64,000 nucleotides of DNA from Rickettsiales bacterium (GCA_020630095.1 JAHDCD010000005.1:1-64000); one strand, 5' to 3'; counted from the stretch's first letter, positions 53,402-63,456 are shown. Translations and numbers: made by a program. Notes: generated by a model not told the origin, from the sequence alone.

Positions 53402-53821
53402 ATGAATATCAAGAGAATAATTGTAGGTTGTTTAGCTATTTTATTAAGTACCGCTTCTTGTACGGTAGATAGTGGCTCGCGCGGTCATGTAATTTCAGAA
53501 GAAAGCTTGAAGCGTTTAAAAGTTGGTTCTTTGAAAAATGATGTAACCAATGTGCTTGGTTCGCCATCTATTGATGACGGGAATGAGTGGCTATATGTTT
53601 CTAATAAATATAGAAAAAAGAGTTTTTCTAATGAATTGGCTAATGATCTACAGGTGCTGAAATTTGTATTTAGTGGTAATAAGGTTGTTGATATTGCGTT
53701 TAAGCATAATGATTCACCTAACTATGTGTCTATTGATTCTGATGCTACACCTGCGGCTGGTAAAGAGGTTGGATTCTTTGATCAGATTATTCAGAATATC
53801 GGTAGATTTAATAATCAGTAA
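53402..53821 (+). CDS. bamE: BamE/SmpA-type outer-membrane lipoprotein
   Basis: A 139-aa lipoprotein: signal peptide ending LSTASC (lipobox). The SmpA/OmlA core follows (LKVGSLKNDVTNVLGSPSID, then NEWLYVSNKYRKKSF and LKFVFSGNKVVDI). It is the small subunit of the Bam complex that inserts outer-membrane proteins. It is distinct from the lipoprotein on the island at 5894. Confidence 0.85.
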   Translation: MNIKRIIVGCLAILLSTASCTVDSGSRGHVISEESLKRLKVGSLKNDVTNVLGSPSIDDGNEWLYVSNKYRKKSFSNELANDLQVLKFVFSGNKVVDIAFKHNDSPNYVSIDSDATPAAGKEVGFFDQIIQNIGRFNNQ

Positions 53822-53866
53822 TTTAGCGAGTGCTGGCGAGGGTTAGTAATTAGCGAGGGTTAGCAT

Positions 53867-54742
53867 TTGATTAATGAATTTCTTAAATACATTAAGAACG
53901 TTAGGAATTATTCTAAAAATACGCTTGTTTCTTATAAAAATGATTTAGTTCAGCTATCTGCTTTTATGAATGAATATAAGGCTGGTGAATGGGACTATTC
54001 CGCGCTTAAATTGTCTGATTTTAGGGCTTTCTTGGCTAAGTTGTCACTAGAGGAGGAGAAGAATAAGGCCTCTGTTTCTAGGGCTGTATCGAGTATAAAA
54101 TCTTTTTACAATTATTTGGAGCGTGAGCATGAAATTGTTAACAAAGAGGTTGAGCTTATTAAGTCGCCTAAGCGTGATAAATTATTGCCAAAAGCTTTAA
54201 CTAAAGATGAAGTTGAAAGGTTTATTGAAGCCATAGCTGTGCATGATAAGCAGGAGTGGATTAATAAGCGGAATATTGCACTTACATTGCTTATTTATGG
54301 AACAGGTTTGCGGGTATCTGAAGCTATTGGTATTAATGTGAATGACATTGATGATTCGGGTGTGCTAACTGTTTTAGGTAAGGGGAAGAAGTACAGAAAA
54401 GTGCCTGTATTGCCTGTTATTATTGAGGCGATTGAGGTTTATAAAGGCGAGTGTAAGTATAATTTTGATGAAGCTTTATTTATTGGTTTAAGAGGTGGTA
54501 GGCTGAGTGCTACTATGTATCAAAAGTTAGTGCGTGAAGTTAGGCTTTTATTAAACCTAGCGGATTCTGTTACGCCACATGCATTGCGCCATAGTTTTGC
54601 GACTCATTTATTAGGTTCTTCGGGGAATTTGCGTTCTATACAGAAGTTGCTAGGCCATGAAAGCCTTAGTTCTACGCAAATATATACTAAGGTAAGCTCT
54701 ATGGAGATGCTTAAGAAGTATAATGATATTTTAGAAGGGTAG
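53867..54742 (+). CDS. tyrosine recombinase XerC/XerD
   Basis: A 291-aa chromosome-dimer resolution recombinase starting with TTG. The catalytic residues are Arg149 (GTGLRVSEA), Lys173, His238/Arg241 (HALRHSFATHLL), His264 (LGHESLSSTQ) and Tyr273 (IYTKVSS). Between XerC and XerD I cannot decide, but the N-terminal MINEFLKYIKNVRNYSKNTL suits XerC. The SD-like GAGGGT is supplied by a short repeat (TAGCGAGGGTTAGC at 53851-53864). Confidence 0.9.
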   Translation: MINEFLKYIKNVRNYSKNTLVSYKNDLVQLSAFMNEYKAGEWDYSALKLSDFRAFLAKLSLEEEKNKASVSRAVSSIKSFYNYLEREHEIVNKEVELIKSPKRDKLLPKALTKDEVERFIEAIAVHDKQEWINKRNIALTLLIYGTGLRVSEAIGINVNDIDDSGVLTVLGKGKKYRKVPVLPVIIEAIEVYKGECKYNFDEALFIGLRGGRLSATMYQKLVREVRLLLNLADSVTPHALRHSFATHLLGSSGNLRSIQKLLGHESLSSTQIYTKVSSMEMLKKYNDILEG

Positions 54743-54852
54743 AGGGAAAGAAGGATGGAAGGATTCGTTGTGGATTGGATAAATTCTTTTTCCGGAAAGC
54801 GAGAGGCCTAACTGCTTGAAGTATAAGGCATTAAAGGCAAAATTTTTTGTGT

Positions 54853-55044
54853 TTACTTGTTTTTCTTGGAGATAGATTCGCCAGCTACAGAATAATGGGT
54901 TTTTTCCATTTCTTCTATGTGGATACGTACAGATTCTTTGGGTGCATCAACTGCTTCGGAAATAGCCTCACAAACTTTCTGATGAAGCTTTTCTATTTTG
55001 TCTGGGGTTCTACCTTCGATTAATTTTATGTGTACTATTGGCAT
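54853..55044 (-). CDS. 4-oxalocrotonate tautomerase family protein
   Basis: A 63-aa protein with the catalytic N-terminal Pro after Met (MPIVHIKLIEGRTPDKIEKL). The Arg at VRIHIEEM is also conserved in the family. These small enzymes tautomerise or dehalogenate simple ketoacids. Its true substrate is unknown. It stands as a single gene 17 nt downstream of tag. Confidence 0.85.
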   Translation of the reverse strand: MPIVHIKLIEGRTPDKIEKLHQKVCEAISEAVDAPKESVRIHIEEMEKTHYSVAGESISKKNK

Positions 55045-55061
55045 GCGATGAAGAATAAAGG

Positions 55062-55646
55062 TTAGTTTTTATATAGCCAGCAATCTTTTAAGTGATCTAT
55101 TACCATTCCAATAGCTTGCATATAAGCATATATAATAGTTGGTCCTACGAAGCTCATTCCACGTTTCTTTAAGTCTTTTGATAAGGCGTTACTTATGGGT
55201 GTGCTTGTGGGTACTTGTTCAAAGTTTTTGAGTGAATTCTTGATAGGTTTGTGGTTAACGTAGTTCCAGAGATATTTATCAAAAGAGCCAAATTCATTTT
55301 GTATTTCTTTAAAAACTAGGGCGTTTTTTCTTATAGAATAAACTTTGAGTTTGTTTCTAACGATCTCGGTATTTTGTAGTTGTTGTTCTAAGTAGGTATC
55401 TGAAAGATTGGCGCACTTATTTATATCAAAATTATGAAAGGCTTTTTTGTAGCCTTGGCGCTTGTTTAATATTGTTAGCCAGCTTAAACCAGCGTGTGCA
55501 CCTTCAAGAATTAACATTTCAAATAATTCTTTATCGTCATGAACTGGCTTACCCCATTCATTATCATGATATTGCGCGTAATGTTGCTGGTTTGGTTTAT
55601 TACCAAAACATCGCTTTTTATTATCGTAGATGGAAGGTTCCAGCAT
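55062..55646 (-). CDS. tag: DNA-3-methyladenine glycosylase I
   Basis: A 194-aa HhH-GPD glycosylase that removes 3-methyladenine. KKRCFGN and YHDNEWGKPVHDD hold the zinc-site Cys/His region, with GLSWLTILNKRQGYKKAF and the C-terminal GMSFVGPTIIYAYMQAIG also conserved. It would act in base-excision repair. It lies 15 nt downstream of the M23 peptidase gene on the same strand. Confidence 0.92.
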   Translation of the reverse strand: MLEPSIYDNKKRCFGNKPNQQHYAQYHDNEWGKPVHDDKELFEMLILEGAHAGLSWLTILNKRQGYKKAFHNFDINKCANLSDTYLEQQLQNTEIVRNKLKVYSIRKNALVFKEIQNEFGSFDKYLWNYVNHKPIKNSLKNFEQVPTSTPISNALSKDLKKRGMSFVGPTIIYAYMQAIGMVIDHLKDCWLYKN

Positions 55647-55661
55647 AGAGTAACTATGCTA

Positions 55662-56924
55662 CTAGTTAGAATTTAAGGCAACAGCTTCGGTAAGCATGTT
55701 ATCAATTTTCTTTTTACTGCGTTTGAATAAAGCAAGTTTCTTGCCCTTTAAGCTTCTATCAACAGGAAGTTTAATAGCCTGCATAGGGTTGATGTGCTTT
55801 TTGCCTTTAATAATCTCAAAATGTAAGTGAGGGCCCGTTGAGGCGCCAGTGTTACCTACATAAGCAATTAATTCACCTTTCTTTACATAGTCACCTTTCT
55901 TTAAACCGCGTGCGAATTTATGAAGGTGAGCATAAGCAGATTTATAGCCGTTTGCGTGGTCTACTCTTAAGTAGTTACCATAACCGCGCATGCGTGTTTT
56001 TCTGTCAACTTTACCAGCTGCTGTTGCATAAACTGGAGTTCCTGTTTTCCCTCTGAAATCAACGCCTTTATGCATTTTGCGCACTTTATAAATAGGGTGC
56101 TTACGCATACCAAAACGTGAAGTGATATACATTTTCTTTAGTGGCGGTTCGAACATATTGCTCGATTTTTTGGCCATTAAATTACCTGTAGAATTGTAGT
56201 ATTTAGCATCAACTGAGCGCCCTGTTGGCGAGAAGCGATAAATTTCCTTTTCTTTTCCGCTATTAACTAAGCTTGCGTATAAAAGGTCGCCATCTTTGAT
56301 TTTATCACCAGCGGCATCAACATATTGTTCGTATAGAACTTCGATTTCACTGTTTTTGCGGATATCCTTCTTGAAGTTCACTTCATGCTTTAAGGCATTT
56401 ACGAATGAAAGTAAGATATTTGCAGGAATACCTTGAGAACGAGCTAAGGCATCAATGTTAGTTTTAACTGTACCGCGTTTGCGGACAATTTTGATATCAG
56501 TTGTTAAAGGCTGAATTTTTGTGGTAAATTCTTTCTCTGCCGTTTTTAATATTGAGATATCGTTAGAGTCTAATTTAAAGCTAATACGCGATAAATGGCT
56601 CTGGAACTTCCTATCGTAGTTAATTACTACTTCAATTTCGTCGCCAGCGCGTAATTTTTTAATATTAACTTTTTTAGATACTTTTGAAGATATCTTAGAA
56701 GCGTCCTCAGATTTGATCTTATGCTTTCTAAGAATTGAATTTAGTGTATCGCCCGAACGAACCGTATACTTGTAACGACCTGTGATGAAGGGTTTATCTA
56801 CAATATTCAGCTTTTTCTCTACAAATTCTGCAGGCGCTGCTAATGCTGCGTCATCCGCATTGTGAGCTGTAAATACAGCCGAACCTAGTAGTACTGATAA
56901 AATTTTTAACACCTTTTTAGCCAT
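55662..56924 (-). CDS. M23 family metallopeptidase (cell-wall endopeptidase)
   Basis: A 420-aa secreted protein with an N-terminal hydrophobic signal/anchor (about 3-20), a LysM-like region (YTVRSGDTLNSILRKHKI, 53-70), a middle domain, and a C-terminal LytM/M23 domain. Zinc ligands are His285 and Asp289 (HKGVDFRGKTG), with His333/335 (YAHLH) and His368 (GPHLHFE). It cleaves peptidoglycan cross-links during growth or separation. Confidence 0.9.
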   Translation of the reverse strand: MAKKVLKILSVLLGSAVFTAHNADDAALAAPAEFVEKKLNIVDKPFITGRYKYTVRSGDTLNSILRKHKIKSEDASKISSKVSKKVNIKKLRAGDEIEVVINYDRKFQSHLSRISFKLDSNDISILKTAEKEFTTKIQPLTTDIKIVRKRGTVKTNIDALARSQGIPANILLSFVNALKHEVNFKKDIRKNSEIEVLYEQYVDAAGDKIKDGDLLYASLVNSGKEKEIYRFSPTGRSVDAKYYNSTGNLMAKKSSNMFEPPLKKMYITSRFGMRKHPIYKVRKMHKGVDFRGKTGTPVYATAAGKVDRKTRMRGYGNYLRVDHANGYKSAYAHLHKFARGLKKGDYVKKGELIAYVGNTGASTGPHLHFEIIKGKKHINPMQAIKLPVDRSLKGKKLALFKRSKKKIDNMLTEAVALNSN

Positions 56925-57078
56925 CTAAAAACCATTAATCGCATAGTTATAGCAGAATAATGGCATTTGGTAAATAAATAGTTAACAAAAACTAACTAAA
57001 TAAGATTAAATAATAATCTTTATTTAATTCATTGGGAAAATTAGCTTTAAGTTATGGCTATAGCAAGCAAATTTGTGC

Positions 57079-57795
57079 TTAGGAAGATAGAATTTCTTTA
57101 AAGCGCTTAATGGTGCGTTCTAGGCCATTAAAAATAGACTCTGATATTATGAAATGTCCGATATTTAGTTCTTTTATCAGAGGCTCGTTGAAATTAATTT
57201 TTAGGATATCTTTTGTGGTATCAAAATTAAGCCCATGACCAGCATGACACTCAATGCCGAGCTTGTTGGTATAGATTGCCGCTTCATTAATTCTATTATA
57301 TTCAGATTCAGTAGGTTTATGGCAATATGTGCCTGTGTGAAGCTCTATTATTTCAGCGCCAATTTCGTTCGAAGCGTTTATTGCGTCTTTGGTTGGCTCA
57401 ATGAATAAAGATGTTTTTATACCTTGTTCTTTTAACGCGTTTGAGAAGTCAGTTAATTTAGACTTATATTTTATAACGTTTAACCCGCCTTCGGTGGTTA
57501 TTTCCTCACGTTTTTCGGGAACTAAGCAGCAAGCGTTAGGTTTAACATCTAATGCTATTTTTAACATTTCCTCTGTTGCGGCCATTTCAAAATTTAAGGG
57601 CAAGTTTATGGCTTCTTTAATGGCGTAGATATCAGAATCTCTTATGTGCCTTCTATCTTCGCGTAAATGTGCGGTTATGCCATCTGCGCCATATTTTTCA
57701 GCTAGTTTTGCTGCTTCGATTGGGCAGGGGAATTCGCCGCCCCTTGCATTTCTAAGGGTTGCTACATGGTCAATATTTACTCCTAAGCGTACCAT
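57079..57795 (-). CDS. pdxJ: pyridoxine 5'-phosphate synthase
   Basis: A 238-aa TIM-barrel enzyme: MVRLGVNIDHVATLRNARGG at the start, the HLREDRRHIRD loop, and VPEKREEITTEGGLNV. It condenses aminoacetone phosphate (from PdxA) and deoxyxylulose 5-phosphate to pyridoxine phosphate. It directly abuts the Rsh stop codon, so they are co-transcribed. Confidence 0.94.
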   Translation of the reverse strand: MVRLGVNIDHVATLRNARGGEFPCPIEAAKLAEKYGADGITAHLREDRRHIRDSDIYAIKEAINLPLNFEMAATEEMLKIALDVKPNACCLVPEKREEITTEGGLNVIKYKSKLTDFSNALKEQGIKTSLFIEPTKDAINASNEIGAEIIELHTGTYCHKPTESEYNRINEAAIYTNKLGIECHAGHGLNFDTTKDILKINFNEPLIKELNIGHFIISESIFNGLERTIKRFKEILSS

Positions 57796-59910
57796 TTATA
57801 GTCTTTTTACTTCTTTTACTTCTGTGATATTGCGTAAGTGGGCGTTTACGATTTCTAAATGCTCTAATGAGTTAACCTCAACATCTAGAACCATGGTAAA
57901 GAAGCGTTCTGAACGAGAAGGTACTTTAATATTGGTAATATTACAATTTCGTTCTGAGATTATATTAGCCACGCGCCCTAGTGATCCGGCTACGTTTTCG
58001 GTTAGTAATTCTATGCGTGAAACGTAATATTCTTTTTGACTGCCTGAATCCCAATTTAGGAGCATTATATTTTCTTCTTCTCCCTTAACTTCATCGCAAT
58101 GAGTATTGTGGATGTATATGCCTTCGCCGGCTTTCATTACCCCAACAATTCTATCACCCGGTAATGGGTGGCAGCATTTTGAATAATGAATAGAGAAGCC
58201 AGGGATTAGCCCTTTAATTGGCATTTTCTTTAATTCGCCTTCATTGGTTTTAGCTAGAACTTCTTCTTCAATATCTGGGAAGATTCGTTTTGCTAATTCT
58301 TTATGTGATATAGCGCCAGAGCCGATATCGAAAAGTAATGCTTCGGCATCTATAGAGTCGAAGAAGTCTAAATGAGGTTCTAGGAATTCATCGGAATAGT
58401 CTTGGCCGTAATTTTCAAAGTCGGTTTCAATTAATTTACGACCCAGTTTAATATATTCTTCTTGTTCTTTTATGCGTGCAAAACGGCGAATTTCAGAACG
58501 TGCTTTACCGGTTACTACAAAGCCTTCCCATGTTGGTGAAGGGGTTTGCTTTTCAGATGTTATAATGTCTACTTGGTCGCCATTATGTAGTGTTGTGCGC
58601 AATGGCATAATTACGCCATTAATTCTTGCGCCTACGCATCTACGGCCTACTTCAGAATGTACCGCGAAGGCGAAATCTACAGGTGTTGCGTTAGATGGTA
58701 GCGAGATAAGTTCTCCCTTTGGGGTAAAGCAGAATACCTTATCTTGGTGCATCTGCATTTTAGTATTTTCTAAGAACTCGCTGGCCTCTCCAGTTTGTTC
58801 ATTGATATTCATTATTTCTTGGATCCATTTAAGTTCGTTAATGGAATTATCTACTTCACGTTTTTCTTTATAGCTCCAATGCGCGGCAACCCCCATTTCA
58901 GCGATGGTGTGCATTTCGCGGGTTCTAATTTGAATCTCTACGCGCTTTTTATTTGGGCCAACAATAACGGTATGAAGCGATTGATAGCCGTTATTTTTAG
59001 GCATTGAGATATAATCTTTAAAGCGTCCAGGGATGGTTTTATAATTTGTATGAAGAATGCCCAGTATAGAATAGCAGTTTTCTAGCGAGTCGGTAATTAC
59101 TCTGAAGCCGATAATATCGGTAAGGTCAGAGAACTCGATATTCTTTTTCTTCATTTTACGCCAAATTGAATAAGGCGTTTTTTTACGGCCGATAATTTCT
59201 GTTTTAGATTCTGGTAGTTTTTCTTCTAACAGGTTGTTTAGGTCAGTTATAATTTCCTCAATTGGTGTTTTTGAGGTTTCTTCTAAGTAAGATAATCTAC
59301 CTTCCATAAGTTCATAAGCTTCGGGAGATAAGTTCTTGAATGCTAGGTTTTCAAGTTCGTTTTTAAATTTTGCTAAACCTACGCGTTCGGCTAATGGAAC
59401 ATATATTTCCATTGTTTCGCGTGCTTTAAACCTGCGTTTTTCTTCCTTTGGAACATAATGCAGGGTGCGCATGTTATGTAGGCGGTCTGCTAGTTTTACC
59501 AATAAAACGCGTATGTCTTGGCTGATTGCCAGAATTAGTTTACGGAAGTTATTGGCTTGCTTTTCATCAACTGATTTAAAGTCGAATTGGGTAATTTTAG
59601 TTACGCCATCTACAATATTGGCAACTTCGCCGCCAAATTCTTGGGTTATTAGTTCTAAAGTGGCATCTGTATCTTCTACTGTGTCATGAAGTAATGCGGT
59701 TACGATTGATTTTGTATCTATACCTATGCCAGCTAATATTTCAGCAACGGCAACAGGGTGTGTATAGTATGGTTCACCGCTTTTACGTTTTTGCCCTTCA
59801 TGGCTTGCGATACAGAATTGTACGGCTTTCAATATAATATCTACGTTATCAGGATAAGATATCTTAGCCTTCTCGCATATATTGTTGGTTATTTTCTTAG
59901 CTTCGTTCAA
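57796..59910 (-). CDS. spoT: bifunctional (p)ppGpp synthetase/hydrolase (RelA/SpoT, Rsh)
   Basis: A 704-aa alarmone enzyme that starts with TTG. HD hydrolase domain (His51, His75/Asp76, with EDTD at 80), synthetase domain (LTDIIGFRVITDS, NGYQSLHTVI), TGS (FTPKGELISLPSNATPVDFA), a helical region, and a C-terminal ACT (NCNITNIKVPSRSERFFT). HD residues are intact, so hydrolysis is likely active. In alphaproteobacteria rsh often follows rpoZ; rpoZ is not seen next to it. Confidence 0.94.
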   Translation of the reverse strand: MNEAKKITNNICEKAKISYPDNVDIILKAVQFCIASHEGQKRKSGEPYYTHPVAVAEILAGIGIDTKSIVTALLHDTVEDTDATLELITQEFGGEVANIVDGVTKITQFDFKSVDEKQANNFRKLILAISQDIRVLLVKLADRLHNMRTLHYVPKEEKRRFKARETMEIYVPLAERVGLAKFKNELENLAFKNLSPEAYELMEGRLSYLEETSKTPIEEIITDLNNLLEEKLPESKTEIIGRKKTPYSIWRKMKKKNIEFSDLTDIIGFRVITDSLENCYSILGILHTNYKTIPGRFKDYISMPKNNGYQSLHTVIVGPNKKRVEIQIRTREMHTIAEMGVAAHWSYKEKREVDNSINELKWIQEIMNINEQTGEASEFLENTKMQMHQDKVFCFTPKGELISLPSNATPVDFAFAVHSEVGRRCVGARINGVIMPLRTTLHNGDQVDIITSEKQTPSPTWEGFVVTGKARSEIRRFARIKEQEEYIKLGRKLIETDFENYGQDYSDEFLEPHLDFFDSIDAEALLFDIGSGAISHKELAKRIFPDIEEEVLAKTNEGELKKMPIKGLIPGFSIHYSKCCHPLPGDRIVGVMKAGEGIYIHNTHCDEVKGEEENIMLLNWDSGSQKEYYVSRIELLTENVAGSLGRVANIISERNCNITNIKVPSRSERFFTMVLDVEVNSLEHLEIVNAHLRNITEVKEVKRL

Positions 59911-60009
59911 GTTTCTTGTTGCTTTAATGTAATGTTTCTTTCTAAGTCTTAGAAGTTAATATTAAGTAAACAATTACAAATAAAATTAAATTAAAGGAGT
60001 ATTTATAAA

Positions 60010-60750
60010 ATGGCTGGAAGATTACTAACAATTATTATCGCAATCATCGCTGGTTTTGCTGGTGCGTTTGGTTACAATAAATTTTTTGCTGGCGAAAGTG
60101 CTAGTACAGGTTCTGCGGGTGGTTCATCTGAGGCAGACATTAGAGCATTCTTAAAGGAAAATCCTTTAGAAATTTATAATTCAGTAATTGCTGGTCAAGG
60201 TGAGTTACAAAAACAAAAAGATAGAGCGGCTAAAGAGGCCGTTAAAAGTAACTTAAGTGAATTAGAGGGGGGTAACTCTCCTGTATTTGGCAATCCAAAA
60301 GGTAAGAATATTGTTGTTAAATTCTCTGACTATAACTGTGGTTACTGCAAAAAAGCAGGTGCTGTTGTAGCTAAGCTTGCGGAGAAAAGGGATGATATTA
60401 AAGTGGTGGTTAAAGATTATCCTATTTTAGGTTCTGGCTCTACTATTGCATCAAAAGCAGCACTAGCTGTTCATGATAAATTTGCTGATAAATATGAAGA
60501 GTTCCACTTTGCTTTATTAAAAACTGGTGGTCGTACTTTAGAGGGTGTTTTAGTTGCCGCCGATAAAGTTGGCATTGATAGAGGTGAGCTTAAAGCTATC
60601 TATAATGATTCAAAATACCAAGATCAGTTAAATGAGAACTTAAGATTGGGTCAATTAATTGGTGTAAATGGTACGCCAGCTTTCGTTGTTAATGGTGAAT
60701 TTGTGCCAGGTTATTTAGACGAAAATAGAATGGCTGATTTATTAGATTAG
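60010..60750 (+). CDS. DsbA/Com1-like periplasmic thiol oxidoreductase
   Basis: A 246-aa protein with an N-terminal signal/anchor (MAGRLLTIIIAIIAGFAGAF). The DsbA-fold domain follows from about residue 85, with catalytic CGYC (110-113, FSDYNCGYCKKAG) and cis-Pro loop GVNGTPAF. The length and the CGYC motif resemble Com1-type DsbA proteins of intracellular or host-associated proteobacteria. The SD AAAGGAG precedes the ATG. A hairpin follows downstream. Confidence 0.9.
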   Translation: MAGRLLTIIIAIIAGFAGAFGYNKFFAGESASTGSAGGSSEADIRAFLKENPLEIYNSVIAGQGELQKQKDRAAKEAVKSNLSELEGGNSPVFGNPKGKNIVVKFSDYNCGYCKKAGAVVAKLAEKRDDIKVVVKDYPILGSGSTIASKAALAVHDKFADKYEEFHFALLKTGGRTLEGVLVAADKVGIDRGELKAIYNDSKYQDQLNENLRLGQLIGVNGTPAFVVNGEFVPGYLDENRMADLLD

Positions 60751-60783
60751 ATTTTAACTTTCTTAGATAGGTAGAATTAAATA

Positions 60784-60805
60784 AGGGGCTGATTTCTCAG
60801 CCCCT
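60784..60805 (+). terminator. hairpin after the DsbA-like gene
   Basis: A 9-bp stem AGGGGCTGA/TCAGCCCCT with a 4-nt loop lies 33 nt after the stop codon. It is followed on the plus strand by CGGTCTT rather than a T-run, so termination may be weak. Confidence 0.6.
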
Positions 60806-60945
60806 CGGTCTTACTCACAATTTACACATTACCGCACTACCAGTAATGCTAAGGTTAATAAGGTATAAAAATATTAACCTATTTCTTTTGGAGCTACGTG
60901 CTCCAGTTTTAGGGGGGTGTAAAGCCTAAACCCATACATTGGGTC

Positions 60946-61374
60946 TTAAGCTAACTTTACTCCTTTATGAAATACTTCTACTGCGGGTATTTCAGTGTTA
61001 GGAATTTCTTTATTTAAAGCATCACCTAATGCTTTATTAGTGGCAGCCATTCTTAGGGCTTCTTGCCAGTTATATATTCTTTCTTCTTTTTCTTCCTGAC
61101 GCGTATGGTGAGAGGTAAGAAGGTCAATTTCTTCACCTTGGTGATATAAGAAACCTGCTAAACCAAGCTCAAGTTCAGTGAAGTTGTTTTCATCAATATT
61201 ATCTTCTTCGTATGTGTATTGAGATAAATTGCCTTCGATCATTTCACCATCTGCGTGAAGAGAGATTTCTTCAGTGATAGCCTTTAAAGCTGAAGGGTTG
61301 ATAATTTCGATAGCACGAACTTGTTTAATAAATTCGCAAATGCCCATAATTACTGATTTGTGATGTGTATCCAT
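60946..61374 (-). CDS. acidic protein of unknown function
   Basis: A 142-aa soluble protein with a His/Lys N terminus (MDTHHKSVIMGICEFIKQVR) and otherwise strong acidity (about 40-75 Glu/Asp-rich). No signal peptide, membrane helix or known motif is apparent. It sits alone between dsbA-like and leuD genes, with about 140-190 bp of AT-rich DNA on either side. Confidence 0.6.
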   Translation of the reverse strand: MDTHHKSVIMGICEFIKQVRAIEIINPSALKAITEEISLHADGEMIEGNLSQYTYEEDNIDENNFTELELGLAGFLYHQGEEIDLLTSHHTRQEEKEERIYNWQEALRMAATNKALGDALNKEIPNTEIPAVEVFHKGVKLA

Positions 61375-61563
61375 GTTACTTACCTAGTTTTTCTGTACGA
61401 TTACTTATCGTAGTTAATTAGTTTTTATTTTTTGTAGATTCTGGATTGAATCAACTCACAAACAAGAAATTACCCCTATTAAGTTAACAAAGTGTTAACA
61501 AAATTAAGTTTTTTTAAAAAAGTTTTGGGTTTAATTTTTAAAGCCTTTTTGTATAAGGGTTTC

Positions 61564-62169
61564 ATGGATAAATTTAATAAATTAACTTCGGTTACTGCTC
61601 CATTAAATATTGATAATGTGGATACGGACATGATTATTCCGAAGCAGTTTTTAAAAACTATTAAGCGTACGGGCTTATCGGAAGGGCTTTTCTTTGAAAT
61701 GCGTTATACCGAAGATGGTATTCGTGTGGATGACTTTATTTTGCATAATGCGCCATATGATAAGGCTAATATATTAGTATCAGGTGAGAATTTTGGTTGT
61801 GGTTCTTCGCGCGAGCATGCGCCATGGGCATTATTAGACTTCGGCATACGTTGTGTTATTGCGCCATCATTCGCGGATATATTTTATAATAATTGCTTTA
61901 AGAATGGCATTTTACCTATCGCGTTGCCGGAAGCTAAAGAGATGTTAAAGGAAGCTTTAGATAATGAGTTAGAGCTTACAATTGATTTAGAAGAGCAGAG
62001 AGTAATATCGGGCAATAAGGTTTATGATTTCGAGATAGATGAATTTAAGAAGCATTGCTTGCTTAATGGTCTTGATGATATTTCTTTATCTTTGCAGAAG
62101 GCGGATCATATTGATTCATATGAAAGTGATGCCAAAGCTAGAACGCCTTGGTTGCACGAGGCTGTTTAA
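61564..62169 (+). CDS. leuD: 3-isopropylmalate dehydratase small subunit
   Basis: A 201-aa aconitase swivel domain. The substrate-binding motif [15 protein letters not shown] and early [14 protein letters not shown] are present. It pairs with LeuC (42677-44047) to isomerise isopropylmalate. I chose the ATG at 61564 ([10 protein letters not shown]) because the upstream frame is an AT-rich leader. The TAA overlaps the ATG of the following gene by one base. Confidence 0.94.
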   Translation: MDKFNKLTSVTAPLNIDNVDTDMIIPKQFLKTIKRTGLSEGLFFEMRYTEDGIRVDDFILHNAPYDKANILVSGENFGCGSSREHAPWALLDFGIRCVIAPSFADIFYNNCFKNGILPIALPEAKEMLKEALDNELELTIDLEEQRVISGNKVYDFEIDEFKKHCLLNGLDDISLSLQKADHIDSYESDAKARTPWLHEAV

Positions 62170-63413
62170 TGTTAAAGTCATTTGAAAGAAAAATAGCGTT
62201 GCGCTATGTTAAGCCCTCAAAGAAGCAGGGGTTCTTATCATTAATTTCTATATTATCGTTTTTAGGGATAACTATTGGTGTTGGTACATTAATAATAGTT
62301 ATGGCAGTTATTAATGGCACTAAGGACGAGCTGAAGAGCTCTATTATTGGTGTTGATTCTCATATTACTATTAACCCGAAATTTGAGAATTTTATAACTG
62401 ATTATGAAGGTGCCTCAGTTAAGGCTGAAGAGAATGATAATGTTGAGTTAGCTATGCCGTTAATTAATGGTACTGTGTTGGCTAATGCTAATGGCGGTTA
62501 TAATGTGGTGCAAGTGCAGGGTGCGCGTGCCAGTGATTTTGAGCGTAACTCAAAGATATCTGATAAAATAACGCAAGGGCGTTTATGGAAGGCGGATAAT
62601 GAATCATCTATTGTTATTGGTGACATATTGGCGCGTAAATTGCGCCTTAATTTGGGTGGTACGTTAAGGCTGGTTAGTCCGCAAACAACATCTACTTTCT
62701 TCGGTGGTGTGCCAGTAATTAAAGATTTTGAAATAGTTGGTATATTTAAAACGGGCATTAATCAGATTGATAAGTCGATAGTATTTATACCTTTTGATTT
62801 CGCCAAAATTTACTTTGAAGCAAGTGGCGCATCTAGTGTGAAGGTTTATTTAAAAGATTCTAATTCGCTTGATGCGGATAAAGCGGATATTGAGGGTAAG
62901 TTTGATATCGCGTATCATGTATCTTCTTGGAAGGATGATTATAAGGACTGGTTTGAAACGATTGAAACGCAGGGCAATGTTTTCTTTATTATACTCTCAC
63001 TAATTGTGCTTATTGCGGCGTTTAACATTATTTCATCAATGGTTATGCTGGTTAACGCGAAGCAGAAGGAGATATCTATATTGCGTACCATTGGTGCAAG
63101 GCAGGGTTCGGTATTGCGTATATTTATATTTACCGGTGCGATAATTGGTGTGCTTGGCACAATATTTGGTTTCGCGTGGGGTTATTTATTTGCTACTAAT
63201 ATAGATTCAATTCGTATGTGGTTGGAATCTATAACAAGGCAGAACTTGCTTGCTGCGGAATTTTATTTCCTATCATCGTTACCGGCTAAGGTAGATAATT
63301 ACGATGTTGTGCGCGTGGTTATAATGTCGCTTGGGCTTTCGTTTTTAGCGCCTATTTATCCTGCACTAAAAGCCTCTAGGCAGAATATTGTAGATGGCTT
63401 GAAGTATGAATGA
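62169..63413 (+). CDS. lolC: lipoprotein-releasing ABC transporter permease LolC/LolE
   Basis: A 414-aa inner-membrane protein with an N-terminal helix (about 20-43), a large periplasmic MacB-type domain and three C-terminal helices (about 268-290, 315-340, 385-400). It releases lipoproteins from the inner membrane with LolD. The family often has MxxxxERxIAxRYxxPxKxxGFLS, and here [20 protein letters not shown]. lolD is not adjacent; the next 587 bp are repeats. Confidence 0.9.
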   Translation: MLKSFERKIALRYVKPSKKQGFLSLISILSFLGITIGVGTLIIVMAVINGTKDELKSSIIGVDSHITINPKFENFITDYEGASVKAEENDNVELAMPLINGTVLANANGGYNVVQVQGARASDFERNSKISDKITQGRLWKADNESSIVIGDILARKLRLNLGGTLRLVSPQTTSTFFGGVPVIKDFEIVGIFKTGINQIDKSIVFIPFDFAKIYFEASGASSVKVYLKDSNSLDADKADIEGKFDIAYHVSSWKDDYKDWFETIETQGNVFFIILSLIVLIAAFNIISSMVMLVNAKQKEISILRTIGARQGSVLRIFIFTGAIIGVLGTIFGFAWGYLFATNIDSIRMWLESITRQNLLAAEFYFLSSLPAKVDNYDVVRVVIMSLGLSFLAPIYPALKASRQNIVDGLKYE

Positions 63414-63456
63414 TAGGTGTTAGGTATTAGGTTTGAGGTGTTAGGGAGATTTGTCA

